From contig NC_072896.1 in NCBI RefSeq assembly GCF_027943255.1, positions 121,489,879 through 121,553,878 of the forward strand: a DNA stretch of 64,000 nt, in the 5' to 3' direction. The notes beneath the pieces are model-generated. The model worked only from the letters and a program-made list of their open reading frames with translations. It had not been told where the DNA came from and did no database searches. This DNA comes from Anastrepha obliqua. Taxonomy: Eukaryota > Arthropoda > Insecta > Diptera > Tephritidae. This document shows, piece after piece, positions 54,081-64,000 of this stretch. Each line of letters begins with the position of its first letter. The stretch's first letter is position 1. The translations under genes and the position numbers were made by a program.

Positions 54081-54835
54081 TGTCAATAGATGCCGCCAGT
54101 AATGTGTGCTAGTCGATTGTAAAATAACCGAAACGGCATAAACCGATCTTAGACTTATGGAAAACAAACCTCGTAACAGCTCGCAACATAGGCTTTTGGT
54201 TTTGTAAAAATGTCTGATTTTGTGCCGAATAATCGTAATTTGCGGAAAGTGTGGATTTTCCTATTTCAATCGAAAAAACACGGCGGCTGAAGCGCATCGA
54301 GAGCTACAAACAGTTTGTGGAGATGCTGCTTTAAGTGAAACCAAGCCCCGAGATTGGTTCTGTCAGTTCAAAGACGGTGGTTTTAATGTTGACGACCGTC
54401 CGCGTGAAGGAAGGCCAAAAACCTTCGAAGACGCCGAATTGAAGGCATTGCTCAATGAGGATCCGTGTCAAACGGAAGAAGAGCAGCTCGCCAATCCATT
54501 TCCAAGCGATTTCATGCTTTGGGAATGATTCAGAAACAGGGGACTTGGCTTCCTTATGAGTTAAAACCAAGGGATGTTGAGCGTCGATTTTTTGCCTGTG
54601 CAAAACTGCCCAGCGGCAAAGAAGGAAGGGTTTTCTTCATCGCATCATGACGGGTGATGAAAAATGGATTCATTACAGCAATCCAAAGAAAAGAAAGTCA
54701 TGGGGACTGCCTAGTCATGCCTTTACGTCGTCGCCTTGGCCGAATATTCACCCTGCGAAGGTTATGCTATGTATTTGGTGAGACCAAGATGGTGGTATTT
54801 ATTATGAACTGTTAAGAATGTTGGAATTAAAATAT
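54045..54835 (+). pseudogene. 3'-truncated mariner relic (DD34D)
   Basis: Plus strand: MSDFVPNNRNLRKVWIF at about 54210, then TNSLW-type relics and in a shifted frame CQFKDGGFNVDDRPREGRPK, KTFEDAELKALLNEDPCQTE. GMIQKQGTWLPYELKPRDVE and TGDEKWIHYSNPKRKKSWGL follow, and it stops after a CIW*DQDGGIYYELL relic (about 54815). The catalytic second and third Asp region is missing. It resembles the next element. The left end may start at ATAGGTACGCAACTAAGTTC (about 54053). Confidence 0.75.
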
Positions 54836-54854
54836 ATAAATATATAAATATATA

Positions 54855-56142
54855 TTAGGAGGTTGAATTAGTTTTAAAGGTGACACACAGATGGCGCTAT
54901 TTATCACTTTATCGCGTTGGCAATACTGAATATATATTCATGACAAAGCCTCATCCCTAGGCTTTGTTTATCAGTATCTGTCATTTCGCTGAAGTATAAA
55001 CAACGCAGTGTTTTCGTGTTCCGAGTATGTCAACTTTCGTGCCGTCGAAACGCAATTTGCGGGAAGCTTTGCTTTTCTGCTTCAATTTGAAAAAAAAAAT
55101 ACAGCCCAAGCCCGTGAATTGCTGCAGGAGGCCTACCCAGACCATACTCCGTCGATTTCAACATGTGAGTACTGGTTTCGACGATTCAAAAGTGGTGATT
55201 TTCACACCGAAGACAAGGAGCGTCTTGGCCAGCCCAAAAAGTTCGAGGACGCGGAATTGGGGGAATTGGTAAACGAGGACTCGTGCCAAACCCAAGAAGA
55301 GCTTGCTGAATCATTGGGCGTTGATAAATCAACCGTTTGCAAGCGTCTAAAAGCGATGGGAATGATCCAAAAGCAAGGACATTGGGTCCCGTACGAGTTG
55401 AAGCTGCGCGACGTCGAACGGCGATTTTTTACGTGCGAATTGCTGATCGAGCGACAAAATCGGAAGGGTTTTTTGCATCGGGTGGTGACTGGCGACGAAA
55501 AATGGATCCACTACGATAACCCAAAACGCAAAAAATCATGGGGTTTGCCCGGTCACGCATCAACGTCGACGGCCAAGCAGAATATTCACGGCAAGAAAAT
55601 CATGCTCTGCATTTGGTGGGATCAGGTCGGCGTCGTATATTTTGAGCTGCTCCAACCGGGCGAAACAATCACGGGGGATCGTTACCGACTGCAATTGATG
55701 CGTTTAAGCCGGGCATTGAAAGAAAAACGGCCGGAAACGGTAAAAAGGCACGACAAGGTTATTTTGCAACATGACAACGCTCGGCCGCATGTTGCTCAAC
55801 CTGTCAAAAAATACCTTGGAACGCTTGGCTGGGAAGTGTTACTCCACCCGCCGTATAGTCCAGACATAGCTCCCTCCGATTATCATTTGTTCCGGCATAT
55901 GAGTCTCGATTTGGCGGACCAGCGGTTCTCCTCGTACGAGGCTACCAAAATATGGGTTGAGTCATGGATAGCCAAGCAGCGGCCAGAATTTTGCAGAAAC
56001 GGCATCCGGAAATTGCCCGAAAGATGGGCGAAAGTTGTAGCTAGCGATGGCCAATACTTCGAATAAAATATTTTGTACCGTTTTTTCACAATAAAGCCCC
56101 AAATCTTCGAAAAAACCCTTTAAAACTAATTCAACCTCCCAA
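54855..56142 (+). mobile_element. mariner transposon (DD34D), nearly intact
   Basis: Inverted ends TTAGGAGGTTGAATTAGTTT (left) and TTGGGAGGTTGAATTAGTTT (right, read inward) have TA at 54853-54854 and 56143-56144. Length 1288 bp. Confidence 0.92.
55027..56066 (+). pseudogene. mariner transposase with a single frameshift in an A run
   Basis: The true start is MSTFVPSKRNLREALLFCF at 55027. After FNLKKK the frame breaks at a ten-A run (55090-55099); adding one A restores NTAQARELLQEAYPDH, and everything after reads cleanly to YFE at 56066. Helix-turn-helix segments, WVPYEL, the first Asp in VTGDEKW, ILQHDNARPHV (second) and YSPDIAPSDYHLF (third) are present. Thirty-four residues separate the last two. 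An alternative long frame starting at 55008 has an N-terminus from the wrong frame. It resembles the mauritiana/vertumnana group. Confidence 0.88.
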
Positions 56143-56144
56143 TA

Positions 56145-56555
56145 AATATATAAATATATAGTCAAAACTTATCAATTTGTGGCGTATACATATTTGTTTT
56201 TTTTTCTTCGGGTGAGGAGACTTAATGGCAACCTGCGACTCTTAGAAGGATTATTTGTGGCTCTCGATAATAAAGAGAATGTCTCGCAATAATTCCTCTG
56301 AGTTCGATTTAAAATTCGCGAAATCCAAACACTGATCAGTATTAATTAACGAGCATCTCAAAGAATTACTTAGAAGTACTGTCACCAATTATTCCCCTCC
56401 TCTTTCGTTGAACTCCACAGCGTTTGGTGTTCGGTCAGAATGTTCTATAGATGATGCCGAGGCATTTGCTAACGAAAGATTGTAGTCTTACTGTGATGGT
56501 ACTAGAGACCGGCTATGTTTCACTTCCGAACAACAATACTGACTGCACACATGAG
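56145..56555. other. No recognisable feature
   Basis: AT-rich with TATA-type repeats flanking the mariner; nothing supportable. Confidence 0.35.
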
Positions 56556-56559
56556 CTGA

Positions 56560-57890
56560 ATATTCGCAGTTTAGAGCGCCTGGAGTTTTGGGAGCTCCCT
56601 CATAAATGCATTCGGCCTTGCTTTGTTTAGCCTGAAGTTGACATCTTCATCTGTGATAGTACAGCCGAGGTAGCAGAAGCCTTCGACAAATTCCACCGGA
56701 CCCCCATCAACCATTATATGTCTTGCTTTATTGTGGTTGAATCCCATAGTCTTCGTCTTGACGATATTGACTTCCAGTCCAAAAGTGGGTAACGTGACTA
56801 GTCTGTCTGCCCTCTCTTGCATATCAATGAGTTTGAGAGAGAGAAAGCAGATGTCATCGGTGAAGTTCAGGTTCTCAAAATATCTGGTGAAGCTCCATAC
56901 GAAGCCTCTTTTATGCAGGGTCAATTAGCTCATAACGACGCCTAGAACAATGGCAAAGAGAAGGGGATGCAGAGACATCCTTGCCTTATGTCTGCGTTGG
57001 TGGTGAATTGGTTAATGACTGATGTTGTCATTGTGAAGCACTGCCAGTTTGGAGTTCTTGTAAAGAGCTCTGATGAGGTGGATTATCTAAGCGGGAACTC
57101 CCTTTCTACTCAACTCCAGTCATATTGAATCTCGTTTGATTGTGTCGAATGCATAAATGAACAGCATGTAAGCCGGGGAGCGTCACTCAATTGATTGTTC
57201 TACTGTGATGCGAAGAGTGCCGGTTGGGTCAACACAGATTCGGTGAGGGCGAAATACAGCTTGTTCATCCCTTGAGGAGCCTTCGATACATCGGAGCCTG
57301 CTTTGTATGATCGTGACTAGAATTTTGTAGATGGCTGTTGTTGTTGAAGTGGTTGAGTATTTCCACTGAAATAATCCTAATTAGTAAGCAGCACCGTTTT
57401 ACTACCACCGTCCTCGTATAATGATGTTGTTTTTTTTTTGTGTTCTAAGTCAAATCCATTTAGTGAGGTCCAAGTGTAGCAGCAAATTTTTTACCTCGAT
57501 GTCTGAGATCTCATTAATTTCCTGCCGGAAAGGCTTACCAAAGGAGCGGAGTCGTGCCCTGGCTAGCCCGGGACATTCACGTAAGTAGTGGAAAAGATTC
57601 TCCTGCGCTCCTTCAGCACGAATTTTGTAGATAGGATTGAAGGGCAGATTGACTCTAGCTGCATGCTCCCCCACTTTCAAATGGCCTGTAAGGGTTGCAG
57701 TGATACGTGTGATGTTTGGCCGAGAGCATCCTAACAGATCATTCGTCCTTTGGATTTTGTATGCGGCCATGTGTTTTTTGTTGTAATAATGTTGTAGATG
57801 GCATTGAGCAGGGTTTTTCCTCGAAAGTTGCCGCAGTCACGCACATCGCCGTTCTTGGTATGCACTGCTAAGAGTAACGGTACTAATTTC
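56560..57890 (-). mobile_element. LINE RT fragment, interrupted
   Basis: Minus-strand relics in order: GDVRDCGNFRGKTLLNAIYN (57870-57800), IYKILVTIIQSRLR, CIEGSSRDEQAVFRPHRICV, then FTDDICFLSLKLIDMQERAD, LEVNIVKTKTMGFNHNKARH and VEGFCYLGCTIT (56870-56640). This is the order of a non-LTR reverse transcriptase, in RTE/CR1-like style. A 353-bp LINE piece (57431-57783) is inserted. Many stops. Confidence 0.7.
57431..57783 (-). mobile_element. Short LINE 3' end inserted in another LINE
   Basis: Minus strand: RITATLTGHLKVGEHAARVN, LPFNPIYKIRAEGAQENLFH, YLRECPGLARARLRSFGKPF and the end LLLHLDLTKWI, then a T-run (57431-57439, poly(A) tail). Flanks TAATGATGTTGT (57419-57430) and TAATAATGTTGT (57784-57795) are a 12-bp duplication with one mismatch. 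Severely 5' truncated. Confidence 0.75.
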
Positions 57891-59638
57891 TCAAGGTGTG
57901 GTTGATGGTTGTGAATAGAAATGCCAATCCATATTTTGTAAAACATAAGACCTATAGAAAAATATCTAGGCCACAATGATTATGAAATTATTTTTAACAT
58001 TTCTGCGTCCAATTTCTTTGATGTCAAATTTCACTTATAGGTAAATATTTCACGCATCCACTTTTATATTCTTATATGTTTATATATATGCAAATAGCCA
58101 AATTGACTATAATATATACATATAAGTCTACACTAACAACATTGTTGCAAATTAGAAATGCGATATACATACATACATAATCACTTTTGTAAATAAAGTA
58201 GACTCAGCATTCCAGCTAATTTCCTGGACTCCATTTCAAGGATAATGATTTATGCATTTAATTTAAATTGAAATTGCCTTGGCAATTTTCTGCTTGCCAC
58301 AGCACTTTGTGCGGTTGCAAAATTCCTAAATGCATTTTAAACTATAATTTTCACATACATACACACACACACCTGCATATATGCACTACTAGAGACTCAT
58401 TGCATACACCTGCGTATGTATGTAATGCTGTTTGCCCGCTTATAATACCTAGCTAAGCGTATAGTGTGTGTGTGTGTGGGTACTACTTGAAATCGAAAAC
58501 AAGAAAATATAAAATGAAAAAGTGATTTATACAGCTATGCGCCGCCTGCTGGCCGAGTAAAAAGCTACCGCCGTCTTAAGAGTTTTGTTGAGGCATAGTT
58601 TGTTGGTGTTATTTTTGCTGCATGCACTCCAACAACGGTCAGTGTTGGTATGCAATAATTTCGCTTTTTTGTTTTTGCTTTTGTTTTCTTCTGACTGCAG
58701 CCCACATTCATTTAGGTCGCACACGCACACATCCACGTCCGTCCATATGCACGTCTAATGGTGCACCTGTGTTAGTTATTGCTGGCACTGTGCGTGTGCT
58801 CGAGTTGAGTGGTAGCCCTCGGGCGCTATGTAGCTATCAGTAAAAAACATTTCTTGTTACTTAATTTTAGTTTTTTGCATGAAATGAAAATCGATTTTTG
58901 AATTATTGCGCTCGCTCGCTACCCCTCGCCGCTCAGTCCTATACTTTTCGCTTTTACCCAACTGGCTGTTTGCACTTTTTACTCCGCATATCCATCCTGT
59001 GTGTCTTGCTTCACTCTCTGCAACGCGAAATGTAGCAATTTTTGCAAAATGCAATATTTTACTTGTATTTGCCCGGCGGCTACTTGATGTTCTTTTAAGA
59101 CTGCATGCGGGAAGGTAAGATGCGTAAAACCTTTTCTTCGTGGCTGCTCAACATTGGTTGCAGTTTAATTTAGTGTGGATTGCCAAAGGCGATTTATTTA
59201 AGTTGAAGTAGTGTTTCAATTAAAATTGTTGAAAATTTCTGAGAGTTACTCTAATAATAATAATGAGGCACTGGCGTATATATCCGCGGAAGGTGTTAAA
59301 GCCAAGTTGATTTTTTTTGTTAAATTTTTTACGTGCTTTTTGATGTTGCAGTGCAAATGAAGGGAGCTAAAGTTTGAAGCTGTCAGTTGGGCTTTGTAAC
59401 AGAAACTTCTTTATGACAAAAATTCTCTTGCAGCTTCCGTTTTGACTGCGCTGGGCGATCGCTATTACAAAAAATCCTTTTTAGGTGAAATGAAAAGTGG
59501 AGAGCATTTGCTTCCACGCTGAATTTTATTATTTTTTTCCTTGTTCACTCCACTCGGAAACTTAGGGCCTCGACAAGACATAGTCTTGCATTGGTTTCGT
59601 TAATCTATTTTGCTTTCTGACAGGGTAGGTGATTAGCC
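57891..59638. other. No recognisable gene
   Basis: Noncoding; ACATACAC and GTGTGTG microsatellites near 58355 and 58463. No exon or element supported. Confidence 0.35.
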
Positions 59639-59643
59639 TGCCG

Positions 59644-60361
59644 CACAGTGCGGCCGATTCCCGAAAAGCTGGCCAAAACTCAAAAAATTAAGTAATTGAT
59701 TCAAAATTTCTTACTCGGGGGCTGTCGGGGTCGCTGATTACGAATTTGATCTTAAAATTTTGAAAATCCACCCCCTTCTACCCCTAGCAGATCCCCTCTT
59801 GAAAGTATAGGCTTTCACTGTTTTCTCTCATTCTCTCTTCGTATTTATTTCTTGTGCACAAAAAATAGCATAAAAGCATAAAAGGTAGCAAGTGGTAGCA
59901 GCTGAATCTTATTTTATTCAGTAACCATTACTTTTTTGAGTAACCTTTAATAGGTTTCAAAGCAGCATATGACGGCGTTGTATTATTATACAGTTTGAAA
60001 ACTCAAATTTTATAAAAAAAAATTGCAAAAAATGTATCTACGTATTGCTGCAGCTAAAAATTTTGTGTCGAGGTATTGATATGTACTAAAGATTTCTCGT
60101 ATTTTACTAACCTTCCGAAGATGATTCCATTTGGTTTTGTTCAATTTACTCCATTACAAAATCTTTCAAATGTGTACAACTTTCACTATTCATCGACACG
60201 TTGCGACTGAAAATACAGAGTATACTTAGGGTACAGGACGTTGCTATGAACGGTTTTCACTACCCAAGGCATTACTGTAGCCAACCCAAAGACAAAAAAA
60301 CTCTATCTAGAAACTTTTTTTTCGACTTTTGGCCAGCTTTTTGGGAATCGGCCGCACTGTG
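59644..60361. mobile_element. Non-autonomous Transib relative (718 bp)
   Basis: Inverted ends begin CACAGTG, exactly the canonical V(D)J heptamer, and continue CGGCCGATTCCC then AAAAGCTGGCCAAAA. The left and right ends differ at very few positions over 35 bases. The 5-bp duplications TGCCG lie at 59639-59643 and 60362-60366. The inner TGGCCAAAA is also in the Transib at 26875. There is no transposase frame. Confidence 0.85.
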
Positions 60362-60366
60362 TGCCG

Positions 60367-60690
60367 CTACCAGTCCTAAATAGTGGCAGTGCCCACCTGT
60401 TCTTGCTAACGAACAACGCCTTTTCACTGCTTGAAGCGCCATCTGTGTGCCACTTTTTTCTGGCAGAAGGATCACACAGATGGTTGAGGACTTCGCTAAA
60501 TTTGGTATGTCTGCGCTATTACCGCGCTTATCTGCTTCCTCTTGCTGGCGGCACTGATGCAATGTGAAACTTTGTATTTTTCTTTGTTTTTGCTTGTTTT
60601 AGCTGCGAATGTAACGATGCAAATAATGCGCTGACTATTGTGCGGGAGTAAGGATTGGAAGGATAAGGTTGTTGGGGTTGAGGATTGAAA
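60367..60690. other. No recognisable feature
   Basis: Noncoding. Nothing supportable. Confidence 0.35.
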
Positions 60691-60694
60691 TGTT

Positions 60695-60835
60695 AATTTT
60701 TTTTCTTTTTTCTATGAGAAACTAGCAAAGTACGTAAGTTTGGAAAAGAGCGAGGACCGTACTTTACTTGGGATTCGAACCCACAACCTCTGGGATGGCA
60801 GGCTTGTGCACTTACGCTAGACTACCGATGCCGCT
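60695..60835 (-). mobile_element. tRNA-derived SINE-like unit (family 2)
   Basis: Minus strand: tRNA-like head (about 60831-60763) starting GCATCGGTAGTCTAGCG, with A box TAGTCTAGCG and B box GGTTCGAATCC (60771-60781), closest in look to glycine tRNA. The acceptor arms do not pair, so it is not a working tRNA. A ~65-base unrelated body follows, ending in an A-rich tail (plus T-run 60698-60711). TTAACA near both ends is a weak candidate duplication. Only one copy was seen. Confidence 0.65.
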
Positions 60836-60839
60836 GAAT

Positions 60840-61285
60840 TTAGTATTGTTAAAATTATTCGACTTAGACGTCAATTTTTGTACTGGCCATCCACCAGTTC
60901 TTGAATAATGGTACGGAGTTGTTCATATGCTTATTCGACTCGTAGATCTCCATGATTTTATGAACGTTTCCGACATTCGGCGCGTCTCATTTTCGACATT
61001 TATTTTCTTTTTAGTACAAGAGGGAAATTATTGCGAACACCTTTTTGACTTTGCATTCAATCCTTTATTGGATGCATAAGTAGCATAAATGGCCGCTGAG
61101 GTACTGAAAAATGCATCGAATTTTCTCACTTTTTACCTTCATCAGTTCTACTATCTGTGGAATACTTGCAAGACGCATCGAAAATAGATTTTCTGGTTCC
61201 CAAGACAGGTCTGAAAAATATAATATGCGAATACCCGACAAAAAGGATTGGCAGATCAGAGTCAAATGAGGTAAAAGTGGTCACC
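60840..61285. other. No recognisable feature
   Basis: Noncoding; no element supported. Confidence 0.35.
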
Positions 61286-61289
61286 ATGT

Positions 61290-61475
61290 TAATACTCACA
61301 TCTCAAAGATGAACAATGACACTGAATTGGAAGTGTACTGGGAACAATTATGCTTAAATTGCTCTTTTAGACTCCCAAAGCGGTGTACTGTCTTCCAAGC
61401 TGAGATCCACGCTATAGACAAGGCAGCCAAATCGGTAAGACTAATGGATTTACCTCCATAAAACCTTACAAACTG
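61290..61475 (+). mobile_element. LINE RNase H fragment
   Basis: Plus strand: CSFRLPKRCTVFQAEIHAID, DKAAKSVRLMDL, carrying the QAE catalytic region of a LINE RNase H. It precedes material that belongs upstream of RNase H, so it is a separate fragment from the next one. Confidence 0.6.
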
Positions 61476-62025
61476 CAAAGAAATGTATACTTATGCATTA
61501 CGGGTGCCATGAGCACAATCTCTGGCGATGAGCTAAATGCTATGCTTGATTTGCTTCCCTTGGATCTTAAGATACAACAGGATGCAATAAAAGCAATGTG
61601 TAGCCTCCATGAATGTGGTTTCTGGCACGAAGGCGAAACTTCGGCACACAGAGAAATATTTCAGATGCTATCTGAGCAGTAGCCACTGTTTTTGCCACCT
61701 AAGCACGATCTTATGCCCATAGTTTCATTTGAGAGGATATTTGATCTTAAATGGAATGAAACAAGTTCTGGAGCCGGATGGCTCTTAAACAATAGTAATG
61801 AGTATCATTACGGTATGGGAGGAATGGCAACTGTTTGCCAAACATTTTTTCCCATTTTGAAAATAGCAGAATGAATATTTGAGAGGTGATGGAGCAGGAA
61901 ACAGATTTGACTCTTTAGTGACCATCACGCTGAACTGAAAGCCTTGAAGAACGCAAAGCAAACCTCAAAGATTGTTCAAGAATGCAAGAAGAAGCTTAAT
62001 TCTGTTGCAAGGCAGCTTGTACTTA

Positions 62026-63315
62026 CATTTTGTCAAAATAATATCAGGAATTGTTTATATGAAAAGCGCTAGAATGTTGCAACAACTGCCCCTTATATAG
62101 CCAGTGTCGCAGAGTTTGAGCGCCATCTGTCAATATATCAGTCAAACGCAGGTTTGCTCTGCGGTTTTCACTATAGATAAAAATATCGAACAAAGAATTT
62201 GTCTTAAATGTTGTGTTTTGAACGGGATTTCCTGTGCCGAATCGTTGAAAATGTTGCGGAAAGCCTATGGCAAGTGTGCTTTATTAAAAACACGAAAAAC
62301 ACGGGCCGACGAGTGGTATAGGGCTTTTGCAGAGGGCCGAGAAGTAGTGGAAGATTTGCCCGATCAGATCTTCAACGAATGAAGACGTCAATAAAGACAA
62401 GGAAATGGAGCTGTAAGGCCATCATTTAAATTTGAAGGAGGTAGCTCGTGACCTTAGCGTGTCTCACGAATCAAATTGCAACATTTTACAACATCAATTG
62501 GGCATGAGATGCGTGGCTGCTCGACTCGATCCAAGAGAGTTGAATTTCTTTCAAAAACATTCATCGGAAGAAGGTGCCTGAAGACAAGCTTGAGCAAGTG
62601 TGTTCGGACCCAACGTTTATCCAGTGCATCATAACAGGTGATGAGACGTGGGTGTGTGAGTTTGACATGCAAACCAGCCAACCATGAGCCGAACTCCAAG
62701 GAACACGTCAAAGTCGGACAAAAATCAGTCGGTGAAAGTTTTTACAGTTTTACGGTGAATAAAGAAAATTATTTAGAAGTTATGCGACGTTTGAGAGATA
62801 ATGTGCGTAAGTAGCGGCCCAATTTGTGGAAAGAAAACTTATGAATCTTGCACCATGATAACGCACCGTCTCACAAGGCTCATATTGTGAACACTATTTT
62901 TGACCAAAAAACTCGACAAATATCTTCGAACAACCACAGTATTTACCGGATTTAGCCCCCTGTGACTTTTTTCTTTTCCCGAAACTTAAATTGTCACTCC
63001 GCGGATGCCGATTTGAGTCGATAAAAGCCATTAAGGAGAATTTGCTGAAAGAGCTGAAGGAGATCTCTTCAAACGCATTTAAAAGGTGCTTTGATGACTA
63101 GACTAATCGTTGTGTATTGCTTTGAATGGAGCCTATTTTGAACGCGACAAAATACATTTTGATGATTAAACAATTTATTTTTTATTTTTATTTATTTAAA
63201 AGAGTAACAGTTATTAATAACTGTTCCACTTACGAAACAAGCACTGGCTGCCATCGGCTTCATTTTTATTATTTTGCGTTTTATTGACAACTCCCGGTAC
63301 TTTTTTGACAGAATG
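62026..63315 (+). mobile_element. mariner transposon (DD34D), degraded
   Basis: Left end CATTTTGTCAAAATAATATC and right end read inward CATTCTGTCAAAAAAGTACC have TA at 62024-62025 and 63316-63317. Length 1290 bp. Inserted within LINE RNase H sequence. Confidence 0.8.
62185..63165 (+). pseudogene. mariner transposase relic
   Basis: Plus strand: IEQRICLKCCVLNGISCAES, LRKAYGKCALLKTR, DEWYRAFAEGREVVEDLP, then in shifted frames HLNLKEVARDLSVSHES, HHQLGMRC, the first Asp in ITGDETWVCEF, LHHDNAPSHKAHIVNT (second) and a PDLAPCDFFLFPK relic (third). It ends FKRCFDD and a few more residues. Several stops; inactive. Confidence 0.7.
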
Positions 63316-64000
63316 TATATAAGTTCGAAGAAAATGAAATTGCCGATAAATTGACAAACTGTGGATCAGTGACTACACCACGGGGACCAGAGCGCATAAT
63401 TTAAATAAATCAGTTCTGAAGTGATCATGAAGTGGACCAGCGATTACATGAAAAGCGATGGTCCAATCTAGAACGCTGCAGAAAGGCAAAGTGTTTTGTG
63501 ACCAGCCCGAACAGAAAACTGTGGAACTTTCTTCTGAAACTTGGTAGAAAAGACATTAGGTTGATGGTCGGTATTACTACAGGGCACAATCCATGGGGTC
63601 AACATATGACCACCATTGTAATCATTGAGGAGCCGATTTGCCTGTGTAGCTTAGAAAAGCGGATAGCACCGAGCAGTTTCTCTGTGAGCTTCCTGAATTT
63701 GCTAGAGCACGACTTCGAGTTTTGGGTTCCGATGTCATGAGAATGAGTAATATTCGTTCTCTAAAACTGGAGGATATTTTCGGGTTGGCCAACGAATGTT
63801 TAAATTTTGCACAGGTCTAGCAACCTCTGTTGCTCTATTCTATCCTATCACTTTCTCTCTAACTTCTCTTCTTTCCTCCTTGACTATCTACCCTTTCACT
63901 TATCAGAGGAGTTACCAATCTCCTCGTGCTTCTTCGATCGCCTTTTTTTCAAACTTCAATTTCCAGTTTTACGATTCGATTGAACTCAATTAGCAGATGA

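Larger units (their letters stand above)
61480..63800 (+). mobile_element. LINE ORF2 relic (R1/I-like), interrupted by a mariner
   Basis: Plus strand, segment 1 (61480-62023): ITGAMSTISGDELNAMLDLL, DLKIQQDAIKAMCSLHECG, HAELKALKNAKQTSKIVQEC, VARQLVL. Segment 2 (63318-63800) resumes in RNase H with FEENEIADKLTNCGS and goes on to RWSNLERCRKAKCF, FLLKLGRKDIRLMVGITTGH. The mariner at 62026-63315 lies between. Stops and frameshifts show age. Confidence 0.75.

Noticed and set aside
55008..55090. N-terminal ~29 residues of a 352-codon frame beginning at 55008
   Set aside because: They are an out-of-frame reading of the real transposase N-terminus, which starts at 55027 and shifts in the A run.
60763..60831. 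A functional tRNA-Gly gene
   Set aside because: Acceptor arms do not pair and the anticodon stem is poor; an A-rich tail and unrelated body favour a SINE.

Overview
This is a gene-poor, transposon-dense stretch of an insect genome. Three things point to a higher fly: fly-type mariner, RTE, LOA, I and R1 elements; a 5S rRNA relic very close to the Drosophila 5S sequence; and a short-intron fragment resembling the chaperonin gene CCT8. One SINE family here looks like sequence I associate with tephritid fruit flies, so Tephritidae is my best guess, from memory rather than proof. I found no intact single-copy host gene. Nearly every long open frame belongs to a mobile element.

Layout. 0-10 kb: 3' fragments of LINEs, a DD37D (maT-type) transposon (2282-3545), and a 2.3-kb TTAA-flanked Kolobok-like element (5394-7712) carrying a hAT-like MITE. 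10.3-16.4 kb: a mariner (10354-11572) abuts a DD41D transposon (11577-16145). A full-length RTE LINE with an intact 1011-codon frame (12844-16125) sits inside the DD41D element, and a SINE follows. 17-26 kb: LINE and mariner relics, and a second DD37D element interrupted by a 554-bp DD41D-derived element. 26.5-34.8 kb: a LOA-type LINE split by a complete Transib (26875-30561) that encodes a 687-aa RAG1-like transposase with all predicted catalytic residues. 35-43 kb: 5S pseudogene, a deleted DD41D element, LINE relics, an orphan protein-family relic and a SINE. 43.6-47.1 kb: a Helitron with a 386-bp higher-order satellite, then a mariner. 47.1-49.6 kb: a degenerate satellite split by an I-like LINE. 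51.6-53.7 kb: a P-superfamily-like element carrying CCT8-like exons with short introns. 54-57.9 kb: two mariners and nested LINEs. 59.6-60.4 kb: a non-autonomous Transib relative. 60.7 kb: a second tRNA-derived SINE. 61.3-63.8 kb: LINE relics interrupted by a mariner.

How the parts work together. The window is a record of nested insertions. Target-site duplications could be read directly for the RTE, Transib (two elements), P-like, hAT-like, Kolobok-like and I-like elements and for most mariners. In two cases removing the insert in silico restores the host element's reading frame: Transib out of LOA, and the DD41D-derived element out of DD37D. The SINE family shares an 11-base 3' end with the RTE LINE, suggesting that RTE supplies its retrotransposition machinery. 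The Transib element with its non-autonomous relative, and the P-like element with host exons, are the strongest candidates for something new. All calls rest on reading the sequence; no database search was run.
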